Of a stretch of DNA of 64,000 bases, positions 8,345 to 19,119 are shown piece by piece. Source of the DNA: Aureimonas sp. ME7 (GTDB taxonomy: Bacteria > Pseudomonadota > Alphaproteobacteria > Rhizobiales > Rhizobiaceae); NCBI RefSeq assembly GCF_903970965.1, contig NZ_CAJCKW010000001.1, positions 1 through 64,000 on the forward strand, in the 5' to 3' direction. Numbering within the stretch: position 1 is the stretch's first letter; each line of letters starts with the position of its first letter. A model generated the notes under the pieces. The model worked only from the letters and a program-made list of their open reading frames with translations. It did not search any database and was not told where the DNA came from. The translations under genes and the position numbers were made by a program.

Positions 8345-8545
8345 GGGAGAACCTTGCGAAAGGGGAGGGAAGCGGCCGCGGACGGCCCCTTTGCGAAACG
8401 GTGGAAAGGCAGGCGCCGAACCTCAAGGATTCCGGCGCGAAAATCGGTGGTCCCTTACGTTCTCCCCTCCGGCTTGTCAAAACAAGGCGAACGGCTTCGC
8501 CGGGCGGGGTTCGGCGGGCGTGACCCGTGGGGCGGGCCGTGATAG

Positions 8546-9961
<1,416 letters not shown>

Positions 9962-9986
9962 AGCGGAACGGAGCGAACGGGTCGGC

Positions 9987-10685
9987 ATGAGCTTCCGCAT
10001 CGACCAGTTCTGGATGCTGCTGCGGTTCGGGCAGGTCCTCGACGCCGTTCTCATCTGGCTGGTCGTCATCCTCGTGCCGGCCTGGTTCGTCTGGCATTCG
10101 ACGCGCCATCCCCTGGCATGGCGCGTCTTGAAGCTCGTGCTTTGGGCGACGCTCCTGTGGCTGGCGTTGGTGCTCGTCCTCGCGGTCGCCTTGATGGCCC
10201 AGGCGGGCTACGGTGGCTATGCGATGGGACTGTTTCTCCTGCCGCTCGGGGTCGTGTTCGGCCTCGGCCGCGCGCGTCGGCGCTGGGCGCGGATGGGCGA
10301 GACGGGGGAGGGGCTCGGGGCCACGCTGTTCCGCCTCGTGCCGTTTCCGCTTTTCGTGTCGGTCGCGCTCTACTTCGTCCTCGCCGAGCTTTCGCTGCGC
10401 GGCACCGAGCCCCTGCCGTTTCCCTTCGAGATGCTGGGAGCCGCGAGCGGGGGTGAAAGCTTCGAGCCGCGCATCGTGGCGTCGAGCGGCACGATCGATA
10501 CCGTCTTCGGCCTCCTGCGCTTCGTCGGCTACGCCGCGCTCTACTTCTTCTTCCTGTCCATCCCCTACGTGATGGGCAACCTTGCCGCCGCCGTTCTTCT
10601 CGTTCTCGCGCGCCTCGGCTGGGAACGACCGATGCGGATGCGGGGCGAGGCCGATGATCCAGCCCTTTCGAAAGGTATCGAATGA
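9987..10685 (+). CDS. Multi-pass membrane protein, unknown function
   Basis: This 232-residue protein has about five to six predicted membrane segments (AVLIWLVVILVPAWFVWH, LVLWATLLWLALVLVLAVAL, GLFLLPLGVVFGLG, LVPFPLFVSVALYFVLAEL, FVGYAALYFFFLSIPYVM, LAAAVLLVLARL). I do not recognise a family. It is co-transcribed with aroA (25-base gap), and its stop overlaps the cmk start by four bases, so it is translated with cmk. The position inside a housekeeping operon is notable, but it gives no function. Confidence 0.8.
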   Translation: MSFRIDQFWMLLRFGQVLDAVLIWLVVILVPAWFVWHSTRHPLAWRVLKLVLWATLLWLALVLVLAVALMAQAGYGGYAMGLFLLPLGVVFGLGRARRRWARMGETGEGLGATLFRLVPFPLFVSVALYFVLAELSLRGTEPLPFPFEMLGAASGGESFEPRIVASSGTIDTVFGLLRFVGYAALYFFFLSIPYVMGNLAAAVLLVLARLGWERPMRMRGEADDPALSKGIE

Positions 10686-11329
10686 CCTCTCCCCTGGTGA
10701 TCGCGATCGACGGGCCGGCGGCGGCCGGCAAGGGCACGATCGCCAAGCGCCTCGCCGCCCATTACGGCCTCGCCTATCTCGACACGGGTCTTCTCTACCG
10801 GGCCATCGGCCGCCTCGCGCACGAGCGGGGGCTGGATCTCGGTGACGGGGCGGCGGTGGGAGCGGTGGCGCGCGAGCTCGATCCGGCCTCGCTGGACGAC
10901 GCCGCCTTGCGCGGCCGGGAAGCGGGCGAGCTCGCCTCGCGCGTCGCCGTGCACCGGCAAGTTCGCGACGCGCTGACCTCCTTCCAGCGCGCTTTTGCCG
11001 TCATGCCGGGCGGCGCGGTCCTGGACGGGCGCGACATCGGCACGGTGATCTGCCCGGATGCCCAGGTGAAGATCTTCGTGACCGCCTCGCCGGAAGTGCG
11101 CGCCCGCCGGCGCACGGACGAGCTTCTCGCCAAGGGCCGGGCGGTGGACTACGGGACGATCCTCGCCGAGGTGCGCGAGCGCGACGCGCGCGATGCCGGG
11201 CGCGCCGCCGCGCCGCTCAAGGCCGCGCCCGATGCCCGCTTGCTGGATACGAGCGAAATGGATATAGAAGCGGCGTTCCGGGCGGCTTGCGGCATCGTCG
11301 ACGAGGCGCCATATCGGGACGAGGATTGA
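10682..11329 (+). CDS. cmk: Cytidylate kinase
   Basis: This 215-residue enzyme phosphorylates CMP and dCMP with ATP. The P-loop is GPAAAGKGT near residue 11. YLDTGLLYRAIG is the usual Cmk sequence after the first helix. VLDGRDIGTVICPDAQVKIF carries the NMP-binding DGRDIGT motif, and SPEVRARRRTDELLAKG is the lid region. The length is slightly short of E. coli Cmk (227). It overlaps the membrane protein gene by four bases and precedes rpsA, as in many proteobacteria. Confidence 0.96.
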   Translation: MTSPLVIAIDGPAAAGKGTIAKRLAAHYGLAYLDTGLLYRAIGRLAHERGLDLGDGAAVGAVARELDPASLDDAALRGREAGELASRVAVHRQVRDALTSFQRAFAVMPGGAVLDGRDIGTVICPDAQVKIFVTASPEVRARRRTDELLAKGRAVDYGTILAEVRERDARDAGRAAAPLKAAPDARLLDTSEMDIEAAFRAACGIVDEAPYRDED

Positions 11330-11596
11330 GCATTCGGACCGCTCGTCGACCCGCCATCGTGTAGGTCGGCCGGCGGATCGCATGCGTTTCCAAGCCGAGA
11401 AGATCACCGCCGGCCGCCGGTTCCTCGCGCCGAAACGGGCTTTCGCTCCCGACGAGCGATCTCCCCCGTGGTTTCCAGACGATCCGCAGAGCGCGGGGCC
11501 GTCCGGGACCGGAACCGGCCGGACGGCCCCGAAGCGACCAACCCCGGCGCGATGCCCGTCAGCCTTGGAAAGAAGGCGGGGTCCCAAGGAGAACGA

Positions 11597-13300
11597 ATGT
11601 CCAACGCAGCAGTTTCGCGCGACGATTTCGCCGCGCTTCTCGAAGCGTCCTTCCATGAAAACGATGTCGCCGAAGGCGCCGTGGTCAAGGGTACGGTCGT
11701 TGCGATCGAGAAGGACATGGCCGTCATCGACGCCGGCCTGAAGGTCGAGGGCCGCGTCGCCCTCAAGGAATTCGGATCGAAGGGCGGCGAAAGCACCCTG
11801 AAGGTCGGCGATGTCGTCGACATCTATGTCGAGCGCATCGAGAACGCGCTGGGCGAGGCCGTCCTCAGCCGCGACAAGGCGCGCCGCGAGGAGAGCTGGG
11901 TCAAGCTCGAGGTCAAGTTCAACGCCGGCGAGAAGGTCGAAGGCCAGATCTTCAACCAGGTCAAGGGCGGCTTCACGGTCGACCTCGACGGCGCCGTCGC
12001 CTTCCTGCCGCGCTCCCAGGTCGACATCCGTCCGATCCGCGACGTCGGCCCGCTGATGAACACGCCGCAGCCGTTCCAGATCCTCAAGATGGACAAGCGC
12101 CGCGGCAACATCGTCGTGTCGCGCCGCACGGTTCTCGAAGAGAGCCGCGCCGAGCAGCGCTCCGAGATCGTCCAGAACCTCGAGGAAGGCCAGATCGTCG
12201 ACGGCGTGGTCAAGAACATCACCGACTACGGTGCGTTCGTCGACCTCGGCGGCATCGACGGCCTCCTGCACGTGACCGACATGGCCTGGCGCCGCGTCAA
12301 CCACCCGACCGAGATCCTGCAGATCGGCCAGTCGGTCAAGGTGCAGATCATCCGCATCAACCAGGACACGCACCGCATCTCGCTGGGCATGAAGCAGCTG
12401 GAAGCGGATCCCTGGGAAGGCATCGGCGTCAAGTACCCGATGGGCGTCAAGGTCTCGGGTCGCGTCACCAACATCACCGACTACGGCGCGTTCGTCGAGC
12501 TGGAGCCGGGGATCGAGGGTCTCATCCACGTTTCCGAGATGAGCTGGACCAAGAAGAACGTCCATCCGGGCAAGATCCTTTCGACCTCCCAGGAAGTCGA
12601 AGTGGTGGTGCTCGAGGTCGATCCGGTCAAGCGCCGCATCTCGCTCGGCCTCAAGCAGACGCTGCAGAACCCCTGGGAAGCGTTCCGCGACCAGTTCCCG
12701 GTCGGCACGATCGTCGAGGGCGAGGTCAAGAACAAGACCGAGTTCGGCCTGTTCGTCGGCCTCGAGAACGACGTCGACGGCATGGTCCACCTGTCCGACC
12801 TCGACTGGTCGCGTCCGGGCGAGCAGGTCATCGACGAGTTCAACAAGGGTGACGTCGTGCGCGCCCAGGTTCTCGACGTCGACGTCGAGAAGGAGCGCAT
12901 CTCGCTCGGCATCAAGCAGGTCGGCGGCGACTCGTTCGCGACCGCTGCCGAGTCCGGCGAGCTTCGCCGCGGCGCGATCGTCACCTGCGAGGTGACGGCG
13001 GTCAACGAAGGCGGCATCGAGGTCCAGATCGTGGACACCGATCTCTCCACCTTCATCCGCCGCAACGATCTCGGCCGCGACCGCGACGACCAGCGCCCCG
13101 AGCGCTTCTCGGTCGGCCAGAAGGTCGATGCGCGCATCACGCAGTTCGACAAGAAGGCCCGCCGCGTCGGCGCGTCGATCAAGGCGCTGCAGATCGCGGA
13201 AGAAAAGGAAGCCGTGGCGCAGTACGGCTCGTCCGACTCGGGCGCTTCGCTCGGCGACATCCTCGCTGCCGCGATGAAGAACCGTCAGGACGGCGAGTAA
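11597..13300 (+). CDS. rpsA: 30S ribosomal protein S1
   Basis: This 567-residue protein binds mRNA on the 30S subunit and helps initiation on structured messages. Six S1 (OB-fold) repeats can be followed, starting at about residues 28, 112, 200, 285, 372 and 459; several carry the typical ITDYGAFVDLGGIDGLLHVT and ITDYGAFVELEPGIEGLIHV pattern. The ATG at 11597 has AAGGAGA just upstream and matches the family start (MSNAAVSRDDFAALL). A possible upstream extension to 11468 is not conserved. Codon use is strongly biased to GAC/CTC/AAG, as expected for a highly expressed gene. A strong terminator follows at 13353. Confidence 0.97.
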   Translation: MSNAAVSRDDFAALLEASFHENDVAEGAVVKGTVVAIEKDMAVIDAGLKVEGRVALKEFGSKGGESTLKVGDVVDIYVERIENALGEAVLSRDKARREESWVKLEVKFNAGEKVEGQIFNQVKGGFTVDLDGAVAFLPRSQVDIRPIRDVGPLMNTPQPFQILKMDKRRGNIVVSRRTVLEESRAEQRSEIVQNLEEGQIVDGVVKNITDYGAFVDLGGIDGLLHVTDMAWRRVNHPTEILQIGQSVKVQIIRINQDTHRISLGMKQLEADPWEGIGVKYPMGVKVSGRVTNITDYGAFVELEPGIEGLIHVSEMSWTKKNVHPGKILSTSQEVEVVVLEVDPVKRRISLGLKQTLQNPWEAFRDQFPVGTIVEGEVKNKTEFGLFVGLENDVDGMVHLSDLDWSRPGEQVIDEFNKGDVVRAQVLDVDVEKERISLGIKQVGGDSFATAAESGELRRGAIVTCEVTAVNEGGIEVQIVDTDLSTFIRRNDLGRDRDDQRPERFSVGQKVDARITQFDKKARRVGASIKALQIAEEKEAVAQYGSSDSGASLGDILAAAMKNRQDGE

Positions 13301-13352
13301 CATCGCCCGGAGGCAGGGCGCCGGATCCGGCGCCTTGCCCCGCACGACATCG

Positions 13353-13389
13353 AAAGGCCCGTGCCGAGGGATCGGCGCGGGCCTTTTTT
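13353..13389 (+). terminator. Rho-independent terminator after rpsA
   Basis: AAAGGCCCGTGCCG pairs with CGGCGCGGGCCTTT (one G-T pair) around a 6-base loop and is followed by a T run. It lies about 50 bases after the rpsA stop. Confidence 0.85.
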
Positions 13390-13472
13390 CGTGTCTTGCC
13401 GCCTTGCGCCGCGCGCCGACCCCATGGCATCGGCCTCGGGCAAACAGAGCCTTCCAGCCGGAATTATCCGAG

Positions 13473-14069
13473 ATGACCGAAACCCCCCGCTTCACCGCCA
13501 TCGGCCCCGGCAAGATCGCGGCGATCGCGACGACGCTGGAAATGCGAGACAAGCCCGACGCCCGGCCGGAGCCGGACGGGCTCGCTGGGTGCGTGGTCCC
13601 GCTCGATGGCATCACGGCGGGCGAGTATCTCGACCTTTATCGCCGGGTCGGGGCGGACCATCTCTGGGTGACGCGCCTGTTCATGACGCAGGGCGAGCTG
13701 GAGGACGTGCTGCGCGCTCCCACGACCCGCCTTTACGGCGAAGAGGTCGAGGGGAGGCTGGAGGGCATCCTGGAGCTCGATTTCTCGGAAAGGGACGCCT
13801 GCGAGATCAAATATTTCGGGCTCACCGCTGCCCGCCAGGGCACCGGCGCCGCACGGCGCCTGATGAACCACGCGATCCAAACGGCGTTCGATGCCGGCGT
13901 CTCGCGCCTCTGGCTCCACACCAACACGATGGACCACCACCGCGCGCTCGCCTTCTACGCGCGGTCCGGCTTCACGCCGGTGCGCCAGGAGGTCGAGATC
14001 AACGACGACCCGCGCCTTGCCGGCCTTCTGCCGCGCGATGCGGCACCGCACGTGCCGATCTTCGAGTGA
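13473..14069 (+). CDS. GNAT-family acetyltransferase
   Basis: This 198-residue protein carries an N-acetyltransferase fold at residues about 80-170. Motif A with the acetyl-CoA loop reads IKYFGLTAARQGTGAARRLM, followed by LWLHTNTMDHHRALAFYARS and GFTPVR, the usual C-terminal part of the fold. The acceptor substrate is unknown. It is probably a single-gene unit downstream of the rpsA terminator. The ATG at 13473 begins MTETPRFTAIGPGK. Confidence 0.88.
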   Translation: MTETPRFTAIGPGKIAAIATTLEMRDKPDARPEPDGLAGCVVPLDGITAGEYLDLYRRVGADHLWVTRLFMTQGELEDVLRAPTTRLYGEEVEGRLEGILELDFSERDACEIKYFGLTAARQGTGAARRLMNHAIQTAFDAGVSRLWLHTNTMDHHRALAFYARSGFTPVRQEVEINDDPRLAGLLPRDAAPHVPIFE

Positions 14070-14119
14070 CGGCACTAGGCCAAGGAACTCCCCCGAGATC
14101 CTGGTCCGGTCCTGTGGCG

Positions 14120-14458
14120 TCAGAGGCCCAGCGAGTAGCCCTGACCTAGGGGCACACCGAGCGGGTGCGCGAGGTCGGCCATCGCGATCGCGTAACGGGT
14201 GCGGATGGTCTCGATATGGACGTCGGTCGGCCCGAGGTCGGCGGCGATGCGGTCGAAGCCGCCGCGCCCGCCGGGCGCCGCCACACCCGCGCGCACCACC
14301 GCGTCGGCATAGGCTTCCGCTTCCGCATCGCCGAGGCCGAGCTTGGCGGCGGCCCAGAGCGCCACGAGGCGGTCGGCCCGCGCCCGGTCGCAGAACGAGC
14401 GGCGCTCGCGCAAGGCATGGTGCTGTTCGGAAAGTTCGTGGCGCTCGTCGATCGACAT
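14120..14458 (-). CDS. DUF1476 protein, homologue of the F1-ATPase inhibitor zeta subunit
   Basis: This 112-residue protein matches DUF1476, the alphaproteobacterial zeta subunit that blocks reverse (ATP-hydrolysing) rotation of F1-ATPase in Paracoccus. The core ADRLVALWAAAKLGLGDAEA followed by EAYADAVVRAG is the family signature. It is unusual in its N-terminus (MSIDERHELSEQHHALRERR), which differs from the common FDxREKAFEAKFALDEEL form, and in the end HPLGVPLGQGYSLGL. It may be a divergent second copy. It is a leftward single gene, start ATG at 14458. Confidence 0.8.
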   Translation of the reverse strand: MSIDERHELSEQHHALRERRSFCDRARADRLVALWAAAKLGLGDAEAEAYADAVVRAGVAAPGGRGGFDRIAADLGPTDVHIETIRTRYAIAMADLAHPLGVPLGQGYSLGL

Positions 14459-14645
14459 CGGTCCCTGTCCCCTCGGGAGTTTCTGGTGCCGCCGCCGGTT
14501 CGGGGCGGGCAGGGGAGAGGTTAGCGGCAAGCTCTCAAGGGAGACGGAACCCGGTCGAATCAATTGAATCGATCGGCTGGAAAGATGTTGACCGATCGTT
14601 AACGCGGGCGGCCGATCGGCCGCCCTTATGCTCACATCGCCGCGA

Positions 14646-15272
14646 TCAGGCGCGGTGGGCGGAGTGCGAGAAGATGTCCTCCTCGTCCCAGCCGAGAAGG
14701 TCGAGCCGGGCGCGCGTCGGCAGGTAGCGGAACGAGGCTTCGGCGAGCTCCAGCCGGTCCTCGCGCTCCAGCTTCTTGAGAAGAACGCCCATCAGGTCGT
14801 GGAGATACAAGACGTCGGATGCGGCATAGTCGAGCTGCGCCTGGGTCAGCGTCTCGGCTGCCCAGTCGGAGGACTGCTGCTGCTTCGACAGGTCGACCCC
14901 GATCAGCTCCTTGGTCAGATCCTTCAGCCCATGCCGGTCGGTATAGGTGCGCACGAGGCGCGAGGCGATCTTGGTGCAGAACACGGGCTCCGTCATCACG
15001 CCGAAGGCATGGTAGAGCGCGGCGATGTCGAAGCGGGCGTAGTGGAAGATCTTGCGCTTGGTCGTGTCCTTGAGGAGCGCGGTCAGGTTGGGCGCCTCGC
15101 GCTGGCCCTTGGCGATCTGCACCACGTCGGCCGTTCCGTCGCCCGGCGACAGCTGCACCACGCAGAGCCGATCGCGCCGCGTGTCGAGACCGAGCGTTTC
15201 GGTGTCGATCGCCACCGATCCGGTGTAGCGGACGAGGTCGGGAAGGTCTCCCTTGTGGACGCGGATCGTCAT
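14646..15272 (-). CDS. rnd: Ribonuclease D-type 3'-5' exonuclease (short form)
   Basis: This 208-residue protein is a DEDDy 3'-5' exonuclease, trimming RNA (tRNA precursors in the family). Exo I is VAIDTETLGL (Asp, Glu), Exo II is FHYARFDIAALY (Asp) and Exo III is YAASDVLYL (Tyr, Asp). It ends soon after the exonuclease domain and lacks the HRDC domains of E. coli RNase D; this short form is common in alphaproteobacteria. The start at 15272 (MTIRVHKGDLP) is the conserved one; longer readings upstream have no similarity. Confidence 0.92.
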   Translation of the reverse strand: MTIRVHKGDLPDLVRYTGSVAIDTETLGLDTRRDRLCVVQLSPGDGTADVVQIAKGQREAPNLTALLKDTTKRKIFHYARFDIAALYHAFGVMTEPVFCTKIASRLVRTYTDRHGLKDLTKELIGVDLSKQQQSSDWAAETLTQAQLDYAASDVLYLHDLMGVLLKKLEREDRLELAEASFRYLPTRARLDLLGWDEEDIFSHSAHRA

Positions 15273-15469
15273 GGGCTCTGGCTCCGGCTGGCTTCGGGCG
15301 AACAAGGGTCGCGGATCTTGGAGCCCGTCGCTTAGCGGATTTCGCTGCCTCGCCAAAGCCTCTCTTCGCGGGAATGCCGAGGTCCCCATCGCGAAACATC
15401 GGCGACATCGGCGCGAAACGGCCCGTTCCTACTCCTTGTCCCATCGAAACCCCGACGGGAGAGACCGCC

Positions 15470-15709
15470 ATGACCGCGACGATCCACATCCACCCCCGCT
15501 TCCTGATCCGCACCACGAGCGAGCCCGCGCCCTATCCCGCCGCCTTCGGCTCGGCGGCGGGCTGCGCCTTTCACCTCGGCGCGGCCAAGGCGAGCCTTGC
15601 CGAGCGGAAAGCCTCCGAAGCGCAGCCCCGTGCCGGGGAGACGCTGATCCGGCTCGATGCGCACCGGACCCGCCCGAGCGGGGGCGCCAGGAGCATCAAG
15701 CGCGGCTGA
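15470..15709 (+). CDS. Hypothetical small protein
   Basis: This is a 79-residue frame with a good ribosome binding site (GGGAGA 7 bases before the ATG). It starts MTATIHIHPRFLIRTTSEPA and has no membrane segment or recognised motif. It ends four bases before the stop of the leftward LuxR-type gene, so the two converge. Coding use is plausible from the start site and third-position GC. No function can be given. Confidence 0.5.
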   Translation: MTATIHIHPRFLIRTTSEPAPYPAAFGSAAGCAFHLGAAKASLAERKASEAQPRAGETLIRLDAHRTRPSGGARSIKRG

Positions 15710-15713
15710 TGCG

Positions 15714-16298
15714 TCAGCCTCCGCCCTCGGCCAGGAACCAGGCGACGAGTTCCGCCGCGTTGCGTGCGCCGACCGAGCGCGACAAACGCAGCCGGTGCGC
15801 CTCCACCGTGCGGGGCGACAGGCCGATCTCGGTCGCGATCGCCCGGTTGGTCTTGCCCTGCGCCACCAGCGCCAGGATCTGCCGTTGCCGCCCGGTGAGT
15901 GCGAGGCTCGCACCCCCGATCGGCCGGTTCAACGGCTTGAAGCAGTAGATCGCCTCCGCGAACGGGTCGCCGAGGTTGTGGGAGCGCCCGTGCACCCGCG
16001 CCCAGAAGCGCCGCCCGCTCGCCCCGCGCATGATGCGCTCGTCGTAATAGACCCGGCCTCCCGGCAGGTGGCTTCGCCACATCTGCCCGGTGCGCACGAA
16101 GTCGTCGACCTGCGGGTAAAGCCGCGAAAAGCTCGCATCCAGGAGTTCGCCCCGCTCCGTGTCGAACAGGGCGGCGAACTCGGCGTTGCAGTCGCGAATG
16201 ATCCGGTGCGTGGCGAAGACCAGCGGAACCGGCAGTTCGGACAGGGCGAAGCGGCGGAAAGCCTGTGTACCGGCATCGGGTCGGGCAGCGGTGGACAT
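15714..16298 (-). CDS. PAS domain LuxR-type transcriptional regulator
   Basis: This regulator of about 194 residues has a PAS-like sensor domain (residues about 12-110, LPVPLVFATHRIIRDCNAEF, later VYYDERIMRGASGRRFWARV) and a LuxR/GerE helix-turn-helix (about 125-190: LTGRQRQILALVAQGKTNRA then IATEIGLSPRTVEAHRLRLS). The ligand is unknown. It is divergent from scoAB across about 100 bases and is a good candidate for their regulator. The start is uncertain: ATG at 16298 is used; a TTG at 16334 would add 12 residues. Confidence 0.88.
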   Translation of the reverse strand: MSTAARPDAGTQAFRRFALSELPVPLVFATHRIIRDCNAEFAALFDTERGELLDASFSRLYPQVDDFVRTGQMWRSHLPGGRVYYDERIMRGASGRRFWARVHGRSHNLGDPFAEAIYCFKPLNRPIGGASLALTGRQRQILALVAQGKTNRAIATEIGLSPRTVEAHRLRLSRSVGARNAAELVAWFLAEGGG

Positions 16299-16399
16299 GC
16301 CGTAGAAATACGACTGGTTCGTTCTCCCTGCCAAGCCCTAGCTTCGGGGTGACCGGAGCCGAAACACACGGGGCTCCCCAACGTGACGGGAGGCGCGTT

Positions 16400-17137
16400 T
16401 TGAGAAAGCTTCGTTCGGGCGCGGCGGAGGCGCTCTCCGACGTCCTTCGCGACGACATGGTCGTCATGGCCGGGGGCTTTGGCCTTTGCGGCATTCCCGA
16501 AGCGCTGATCGACGCGATCCAGGCGTCGGGCGTGCGGGGGCTGACGGTGATCTCCAACAATGCGGGCGTCGACGGCATCGGCCTCGGGCGCTTGCTTGAA
16601 ACCCGCCAGATCGCCAAGATGATCTCGTCCTATGTCGGCGAGAACAAGCTCTTCGCCCAGCAGTACCTTTCGGGCGAGCTGGAGCTGGAATTCAACCCGC
16701 AAGGCACGCTCGCCGAGCGCATCCGGGCGGGGGGCGCGGGCATTCCCGCCTTCTTCACCAAGACCGGCGTCGGCACCCTGATCGCTGAAGGGAAAGAGGT
16801 TCGCGAGTTCGACGGCGAGGCCTACGTGATGGAGCGCGGCCTCTTCGCCGATCTTGCCATCGTCCATGCCCATACGGGCGACGCGGAGGGCAACCTCGTC
16901 TACCGGAAGACGGCGCGCAACTTCAATCCGATGATGGCGACCGCCGCCACCGTCACGGTGGCCGAAGTCGAGAACCTCGTGCCCGTCGGCTCGCTCGATG
17001 CCGACGCGATCCACACGCCCGGCATCTTCGTGCAGCGCGTGGTGCATGTGGCGAACGCGCAGAAGCACATCGAGCAGCGCACCACGCGCCAGCGCCGGGA
17101 AAGCGCCGCGCCGGCGGCCGCGGGGGAGGAAGTCTGA
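16400..17137 (+). CDS. scoA: 3-oxoacid CoA-transferase subunit A
   Basis: This 245-residue subunit pairs with ScoB to move CoA from succinyl-CoA to acetoacetate or a related 3-oxoacid. It has the family start ([20 protein letters not shown] then [10 protein letters not shown]), the glycine-rich CoA-binding region and [20 protein letters not shown]. The start is a TTG at 16400, with GGGAGG 6 bases before it; no in-frame ATG fits the family length (about 235). It joins scoB with a one-base TGATG overlap. The divergent PAS-LuxR gene probably controls it. Confidence 0.94.
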   Translation: MRKLRSGAAEALSDVLRDDMVVMAGGFGLCGIPEALIDAIQASGVRGLTVISNNAGVDGIGLGRLLETRQIAKMISSYVGENKLFAQQYLSGELELEFNPQGTLAERIRAGGAGIPAFFTKTGVGTLIAEGKEVREFDGEAYVMERGLFADLAIVHAHTGDAEGNLVYRKTARNFNPMMATAATVTVAEVENLVPVGSLDADAIHTPGIFVQRVVHVANAQKHIEQRTTRQRRESAAPAAAGEEV

Positions 17138-17778
17138 TGGCCTGGACGCGCGACCAGATGGCGGCCCGCGCCGCCCGCGAGCTGCAGGACGGGTTCTATG
17201 TGAATCTCGGGATCGGCATCCCGACGCTGGTGGCCAACCACATTCCCGATGGGATCGAGGTGGTGCTCCAGTCCGAGAACGGCATGCTCGGCATGGGCCC
17301 CTTCCCCTATGAGGGCGAGGAGGATGCCGACCTCATCAATGCCGGCAAGCAGACCATCACCGAACTGCCGATGACGAGCTTCTTTTCCTCGGCCGACTCA
17401 TTCGCGATGATCCGGGGCGGCCATATCGACCTGTCGATCCTGGGCGCCATGCAGGTCGCGGCCAACGGCGATCTCGCCAACTGGATGATTCCGGGCAAGA
17501 TGGTGAAGGGCATGGGCGGGGCGATGGATCTCGTCGCTGGCGTCAAGCGCGTCGTCGTCGTCATGGAGCACGAGGCCAAGGGCGAGTCGAAGCTCTTACC
17601 CGCCTGCACCCTGCCGCTCACCGGCGCGCGCGTCGCCGATCTCGTGGTCACCGATCTCGGCGTCTTCACCGTGGAACGGAAGGGGCCGGAACGGCTGACG
17701 CTGGTGGAACTGGCTGATGGCGTCACCCTCGACGAGATCCGCGCTAAGACGGCCGCTTCGTTCGAGGTCGCGCTTTAG
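17137..17778 (+). CDS. scoB: 3-oxoacid CoA-transferase subunit B
   Basis: This 213-residue subunit carries the catalytic glutamate of the CoA-transferase in the motif [29 protein letters not shown] and [20 protein letters not shown] are typical. The length matches the family. It is translated directly after scoA (overlapping TGATG). Together they allow growth on, or turnover of, acetoacetate and hence polyhydroxybutyrate-derived carbon. No further gene follows in the operon. Confidence 0.95.
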   Translation: MAWTRDQMAARAARELQDGFYVNLGIGIPTLVANHIPDGIEVVLQSENGMLGMGPFPYEGEEDADLINAGKQTITELPMTSFFSSADSFAMIRGGHIDLSILGAMQVAANGDLANWMIPGKMVKGMGGAMDLVAGVKRVVVVMEHEAKGESKLLPACTLPLTGARVADLVVTDLGVFTVERKGPERLTLVELADGVTLDEIRAKTAASFEVAL

Positions 17779-18054
17779 GATTCAAGGAGGGCGACGATCC
17801 TTCGGGAACCGGACGTCAGCGGCGTTTCGGGCGGGCGGGGGCGGATAGGGTCGCGCGCCCGTCTTCCATGCGGCCTGCAACCGGCAAACCCGCCGCCGTC
17901 ACTCCTTGTTGGAGGTTTCCTCGAAGGTCCGACGGGTCGGCTTGGCCGTTCCTTTGACCCTCGCTGACGCCCCCGGCATCGACGGCGTTTTTCGTCCCGC
18001 GAGACGGCGAAGATTCCTCGCCCACCTTCTGCCCGGGACGTCCGAAGCACTTTT

Positions 18055-19119
18055 CTAGAGCGACAAGGGCGAAGTGTAGCCGGTGAGTTCCAGATAGCCG
18101 CGCCCGCCATCCGTTCGAACCGCGCCTTCCCAGTAAACGGGCAAGCCCCCGGCGCGCCCGTCGAGCTCCTGGTCGTCGAACAGGGGTTTGAGGGACAAGC
18201 GCCGTTCGCCCTCGGGCAGGCGGAGGATCAGCACTTGCTCCACCGGGTAGGTCGCGCCCGTCCGCTCCGAGCGCCAGCGGCGCACTGGCTCGAAGCGGAT
18301 GTCATCGGGGCCGAGGCGGACGATCGACCCGTCCGGGCGGCGAAACGAGCCGCCGGCATAGATCGCCTCCTCTTCCCGGCCGCGAATGCGGAAGGCGACG
18401 AGGGCGCCCCCGTCGTCGAGGTTGAGGCCTGTCCAATCCCAGCCGGTGGCGCCGGGAGACAGGAACTGCGAGGACCATTCGCGGTCGAGCCAGGCTCGGC
18501 CCGTGACGCGTTCGATCTTTCCCCCACGCGTCAGCGTGCCGGAGACGTCCAGTTGCGGCATCGAGTAGTAGTAGCTGGCCTCCCCTCGGCCCGCGCCCTT
18601 GCGGCTGAACCCCTCGTCGCCTTGCAGGAAGATGCCTTGCGTCGGCTGGAAGGCGAGCGTGTAGGCGAAATCCGGCGTTTGGACGCTCGTCGTGAAGCGC
18701 CCGTCCGCCTCGCGCCGGAGCCGCCAGTCGCGGATCGCAACGTCGGCGTCCCCTGTCGCCGCCCGCGCCAAGCCGAAGCCCTCGCGCGCCGAGCGCTCGC
18801 CGTGCAGAAGCCGCCCGATGGCCGGGTCCGACAGGGCGGCGTGGGCGAAGAGCACCTGGGCCGGCGCGAAGCGGCTGGGGTTCGCCTCGCCCGCGCCCGG
18901 CCGGGTGCGGAAGAAGGTTACCTGGAAGCCGAGTTCAGCGCCGCCTTCCGTTTGGAGCCAACCGGTGACGTACCACCATTCCGTGCGGAAGGCGGGATGC
19001 GCGCCGTGGTCGGCGGGAAAGGCGAGCGGCATGCCGGGGGCGACGGTCGGGAAATCCTGTGCGCGGACCGGCACGATGGCCAAGATCAGCGACAGGAGGA
19101 AAACGACGATCCCACGCAT
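18055..19119 (-). CDS. AttH / lipocalin-like secreted hydrolase (carotenoid 1,2-hydratase-like fold)
   Basis: This 354-residue exported protein has a signal peptide (MRGIVVFLLSLILAIVPVRA, cut before QDFPTV). The body has the marks of the CrtC/AttH double-lipocalin family: AFPADHGAHPAFRTEWWYVT, LGFQVTFFR, RAWLDREWSSQFL and GWDWTGLNLDDGGALVAFR. It is the third gene of an operon with an ABC ATPase and FtsX-type permease, the order known for predicted secreted hydrolases of the AttH type. The start is the ATG overlapping the permease stop (TGATG). The substrate is unknown, perhaps a lipid or lipoprotein-linked molecule. Confidence 0.9.
   Translation of the reverse strand: MRGIVVFLLSLILAIVPVRAQDFPTVAPGMPLAFPADHGAHPAFRTEWWYVTGWLQTEGGAELGFQVTFFRTRPGAGEANPSRFAPAQVLFAHAALSDPAIGRLLHGERSAREGFGLARAATGDADVAIRDWRLRREADGRFTTSVQTPDFAYTLAFQPTQGIFLQGDEGFSRKGAGRGEASYYYSMPQLDVSGTLTRGGKIERVTGRAWLDREWSSQFLSPGATGWDWTGLNLDDGGALVAFRIRGREEEAIYAGGSFRRPDGSIVRLGPDDIRFEPVRRWRSERTGATYPVEQVLILRLPEGERRLSLKPLFDDQELDGRAGGLPVYWEGAVRTDGGRGYLELTGYTSPLSL

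Noticed and set aside
10565-13615. A 1016-codon open frame on the minus strand opposite cmk and rpsA
   Set aside because: It is the antisense shadow of two highly expressed GC-rich genes; it is made of Asp/Arg/Val-rich low-complexity sequence and matches no family.
16265-16399. An upstream extension of scoA
   Set aside because: The added residues have no similarity and overlap the divergent regulator's start region; the TTG at 16400 with GGGAGG fits better.
17816-18025. A 69-codon minus-strand frame between scoB and the AttH gene
   Set aside because: No ribosome binding site, no similarity, and low-complexity composition.
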